From NCBI GenBank assembly GCA_035620975.1, contig DASPFV010000220.1:1-27335 (forward strand): 27,335 nt of DNA, in the 5' to 3' direction. The position numbers and the translations under genes are program-made. Shown here one piece after another: positions 25,482 to 27,335 of this stretch. The notes beneath the pieces are model-generated. The model did no database searches, had not been told where the DNA came from, and worked only from the letters and a program-made list of their open reading frames with translations. Origin of the DNA: DASPFV01 sp035620975 (lineage in GTDB: Bacteria; Acidobacteriota; Vicinamibacteria; Vicinamibacterales; 2-12-FULL-66-21). The stretch's first letter is position 1; each line of letters opens with the position of its first letter.

Positions 25482-26387
25482 ATGAGCATCATGCTGAAAC
25501 GTTCCGCGTTGACCCTGCTGCTGGCCGCTGCGCCGGCTGTCGTCGCCGGGCAGGACAACCCGCTCGCTGCGGCGCGGGAGCTGTACGCCTCGGCGCGCTA
25601 CGACGAGGCGCTGGCCGTGCTGAACGGGCTCAGACCGGCGGACGGAGCCCCGCGCAGCGATCTGCGGTCGATCGAGCAGTACCGTTCCCTGTGCCTGCTG
25701 GCGCTGGGCCGTGGTGCCGAAGCCGAGGCGGCGATTGCGGCCGTCATCGCCGCCGATCCCATGTATCAGCCGAGCGAGACCGAAGCCTCGCCCCGCGTGC
25801 GGGCCGCGTTCTCCGAGGTCCGTCAGCGCCAGCTGCCCGAGATCGCGCGCGAGCGCTACACGGCCGCGAAGGAGGCCTACGATCGCAAGGCCTTCTCCGA
25901 GTCCGAGCACCGGTTCCGCGAGCTCCTGCAGCTCATCGACGATCCCGACATGCGCGGACGCCTGTCGGACCTGAAGGTGCTGGCGCAGGGCTTCCTCGAC
26001 CTCAGCCTGGCCGCGGCGGTTCCGCCGCCCCCGCCGAAGGCCGAACCGGCTGGCCCTCCGCCGCCCACGTCAGCGCCCGCGTCAGCACCCGCGCCGAACC
26101 GCGTCTATACGCTCGAGGACGAGGCCGTCGTGGCAGCGGTCGCAATCAAGCAGGACGTGCCGCGTGTGCCGTCGCACATCGCGGGGCAGACGCGCGACCG
26201 GGGTGTCCTGGAGATCGTGATCGACGAGCTTGGCCGCGTGACGCAGGCCAATATCCGTCTGTCGATCCACCCCATGTACGACACGCAGCTCCTCGCCGCC
26301 GCGCGGGACTGGCGATATCAGCCGGCGAGGCTGAACAACCGCCCGGTCAAGTTCCGCAAGGTCATCCAGATCAGCGTCAGCCGCTGA
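25482..26387 (+). CDS. TPR-like protein with TonB C-terminal domain
   Basis: This 301-residue exported protein has a signal peptide or N-terminal anchor (about 1-23, LTLLLAAAPAVVAG) followed by an alpha-helical, TPR-like region (about 26-175; ARELYASARYDEALAVLNGL is a typical TPR helix pair). A Pro/Ala-rich linker (181-206) resembles the extended part of TonB. A TonB C-terminal domain follows (about 220-301), with GVLEIVIDELGRVTQANIRL and LLAAARDWRYQPARLNNRPV. TonB domains contact outer-membrane receptors or, in many acidobacterial proteins, serve as periplasmic binding modules. Here helices sit between the anchor and the TonB domain, unlike classical TonB. It follows the pseudokinase gene by 17 nt and is probably in the same operon. 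No exbB or exbD is present in the window. ATG 25491 is an alternative start. Confidence 0.85.
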   Translation: MSIMLKRSALTLLLAAAPAVVAGQDNPLAAARELYASARYDEALAVLNGLRPADGAPRSDLRSIEQYRSLCLLALGRGAEAEAAIAAVIAADPMYQPSETEASPRVRAAFSEVRQRQLPEIARERYTAAKEAYDRKAFSESEHRFRELLQLIDDPDMRGRLSDLKVLAQGFLDLSLAAAVPPPPPKAEPAGPPPPTSAPASAPAPNRVYTLEDEAVVAAVAIKQDVPRVPSHIAGQTRDRGVLEIVIDELGRVTQANIRLSIHPMYDTQLLAAARDWRYQPARLNNRPVKFRKVIQISVSR

Positions 26388-26619
26388 AACGACACGGCCT
26401 CGGCCGTCGACCTGCGGCACTCGAGAATTCACCGGCCGCTCCGTGGCGATACCTCATGCGTGTCGCCGTCTGCCTACCTGTGTAATTTCGCGGACCAGCT
26501 GCCCACGACACGGCTCAACCAACTCACGACCCGCGGCGGCGTCGAACCCCCAAACGCTTGATCCGGGACGCCCTTCCCACTTTTTCAAAGGTGGCAGGGA
26601 AGTGGCAAGCAGCGCGCGC
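26388..26619. other. 232-nt intergenic stretch with a small inverted repeat
   Basis: ACGGCC and GGCCGT (26394-26407) form an inverted repeat seven bases after the TonB-domain gene stop. The two-base gap is too tight for a normal loop, and no U-tract follows, so it is only a weak terminator candidate. Otherwise nothing is seen except a poly-T run (26581-26585) and an AGGGA ahead of the next gene. Confidence 0.3.
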
Positions 26620-27335
26620 ATGCTCGATAGCGCTCGCATCTCTCTGGCTGAGCTTTCATCGGCCGGCGTTCGTCTGCAGGCAGTGCACGCCGTCACAATC
26701 GTGCGCGAAGTCATCGCCCAGGTGGTTCGCGGCGAGATTCCGGGAGTTCCGTCCGCGCACGTGATCCGGTTGACGGCGAGGGGTGAGCTGGCAATCGAAG
26801 GACCCGTCGCCGCCGGCGGGCGTGCCGTGTCGCGCGCTGCGCAATTACTCGATACGCTGCTGCCCGCATTCGATGCGCCTCGGGAGTACCGCGTGCCGGG
26901 CGGTCTCCGGCTGGTCCTGGCGAAGGCCCTTGGAACCCTGGACGTGCCGACGTACGAGACCCTGGAGCAGTTCTCGGACGCCCTGGCCCGCTTCGGCGCC
27001 GATGAGCCGGCTGTCGTGCTTGCCGGTCTGGTGGCGAGCTGTGAGGCCGCGGAGGCCTCCCGCCCGCCCGCCCCGCCGGCCGCCGCCGTCCCGCCGCCGT
27101 CGCAGACGCAGACGGACGGCGCCCCCGCGCCGGCCGGGACGGACCCGTCCCATGCGCTCGTCCGCGCCAGGCCAGGCTCGCTCACGATCTCCGACATCCG
27201 CCGGGCCCGGCGCGCGTCCGGGCTGTCCCTTGCCGAGATCTCCACGCGGGCGCGCATTCCCGTCGCACTGCTCCGGCAGCTGGAATGGGGATACGTGCGG
27301 AACTGGCCTGCGGGGCCCGCCGGCCAGACGCAGAT
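26620..27335 (+). CDS. Kinase-like remnant joined to RodZ-type helix-turn-helix (partial, runs off the window)
   Basis: An open frame of 238 codons runs to the window end without a stop. Its first half (about 7-140) follows the outline of a kinase C-lobe without catalytic residues: a helix (AVHAVTIVREVIAQVV), a beta-hairpin where the catalytic loop would lie (VPSAHVIRLTARGELAIEG, 43-61), and a late helical segment (GLRLVLAKALGTLDVPTYETLEQFSDALARF, split at 95-109 and 110-125). A Pro/Ala-rich linker (about 143-183) leads to a helix-turn-helix of the RodZ/HTH_25 type (about 188-230; SDIRRARRASGLSLAEIST, then RIPVALLRQLEWG). RodZ domains bind MreB or, in other proteins, DNA; which applies is unknown. 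ATG 26620 has poor ribosome-site spacing; GTG 26602 in frame directly follows AGGGA. A long antisense frame over the same DNA has no recognisable domain. Confidence 0.75.
   Translation, partial: MLDSARISLAELSSAGVRLQAVHAVTIVREVIAQVVRGEIPGVPSAHVIRLTARGELAIEGPVAAGGRAVSRAAQLLDTLLPAFDAPREYRVPGGLRLVLAKALGTLDVPTYETLEQFSDALARFGADEPAVVLAGLVASCEAAEASRPPAPPAAAVPPPSQTQTDGAPAPAGTDPSHALVRARPGSLTISDIRRARRASGLSLAEISTRARIPVALLRQLEWGYVRNWPAGPAGQTQ

Noticed and set aside
26454..27257. Minus-strand open frame of 267 codons near the window end
   Set aside because: Ser/Arg/Ala-rich without a domain, whereas the plus-strand frame over the same DNA encodes a RodZ-type helix-turn-helix.

Overview
The window is GC-rich chromosomal DNA from a free-living Gram-negative bacterium, most likely an acidobacterium of the Vicinamibacteria/Luteitalea kind. 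The main reason is three consecutive giant MacB/FtsX-type permeases of the ADOP family (acidobacterial duplicated orphan permease). A dense set of secreted PQQ-like beta-propeller proteins, a TonB-dependent receptor, a PEP-CTERM protein and PEGA-domain signalling proteins agree with this. The taxon is inferred from gene content; no rRNA, tRNA, CRISPR array, insertion sequence or phage gene was seen.

Layout. (1) 1-1119: a secreted PEP-CTERM protein with a cohesin-like domain, converging on a YjaB-like GNAT acetyltransferase. (2) 1120-8882: a promoter with a 19-bp near-palindrome over its -10 region, then three ADOP permeases on the plus strand. (3) 8962-11749: a divergent uronate-isomerase-like enzyme, then a secreted vanadium-haloperoxidase-family protein with its own promoter candidate. 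(4) 11764-18680: a strong hairpin between convergent genes, then four PQQ-like beta-propeller paralogs. Three are in tandem on the minus strand and one is divergent on the plus strand. A 364-nt gap between two of the tandem genes is filled by a degenerate GATTGC repeat arranged as an inverted repeat. (5) 18681-22781: a TonB-dependent receptor that abuts the last propeller gene tail to tail, and a secreted M28 metallopeptidase. (6) 23137-27335: a three-gene plus-strand group. It holds a pseudokinase/PEGA membrane protein, a TPR protein ending in a TonB C-terminal domain, and a gene cut by the window end that joins a kinase-like remnant to a RodZ-type helix-turn-helix.

How the parts may work together. 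Regions 3-5 encode almost only exported proteins: haloperoxidase, propellers, outer-membrane receptor and peptidase. They look like an envelope or extracellular module, but no substrate can be read from the sequence. Region 6 looks like a signalling or envelope-scaffolding module in which two neighbouring genes carry kinase-like folds without catalytic residues. It is the best candidate here for something undescribed. The ADOP block has no ATP-binding partner or PadR/BlaI-type regulator beside it in this window.
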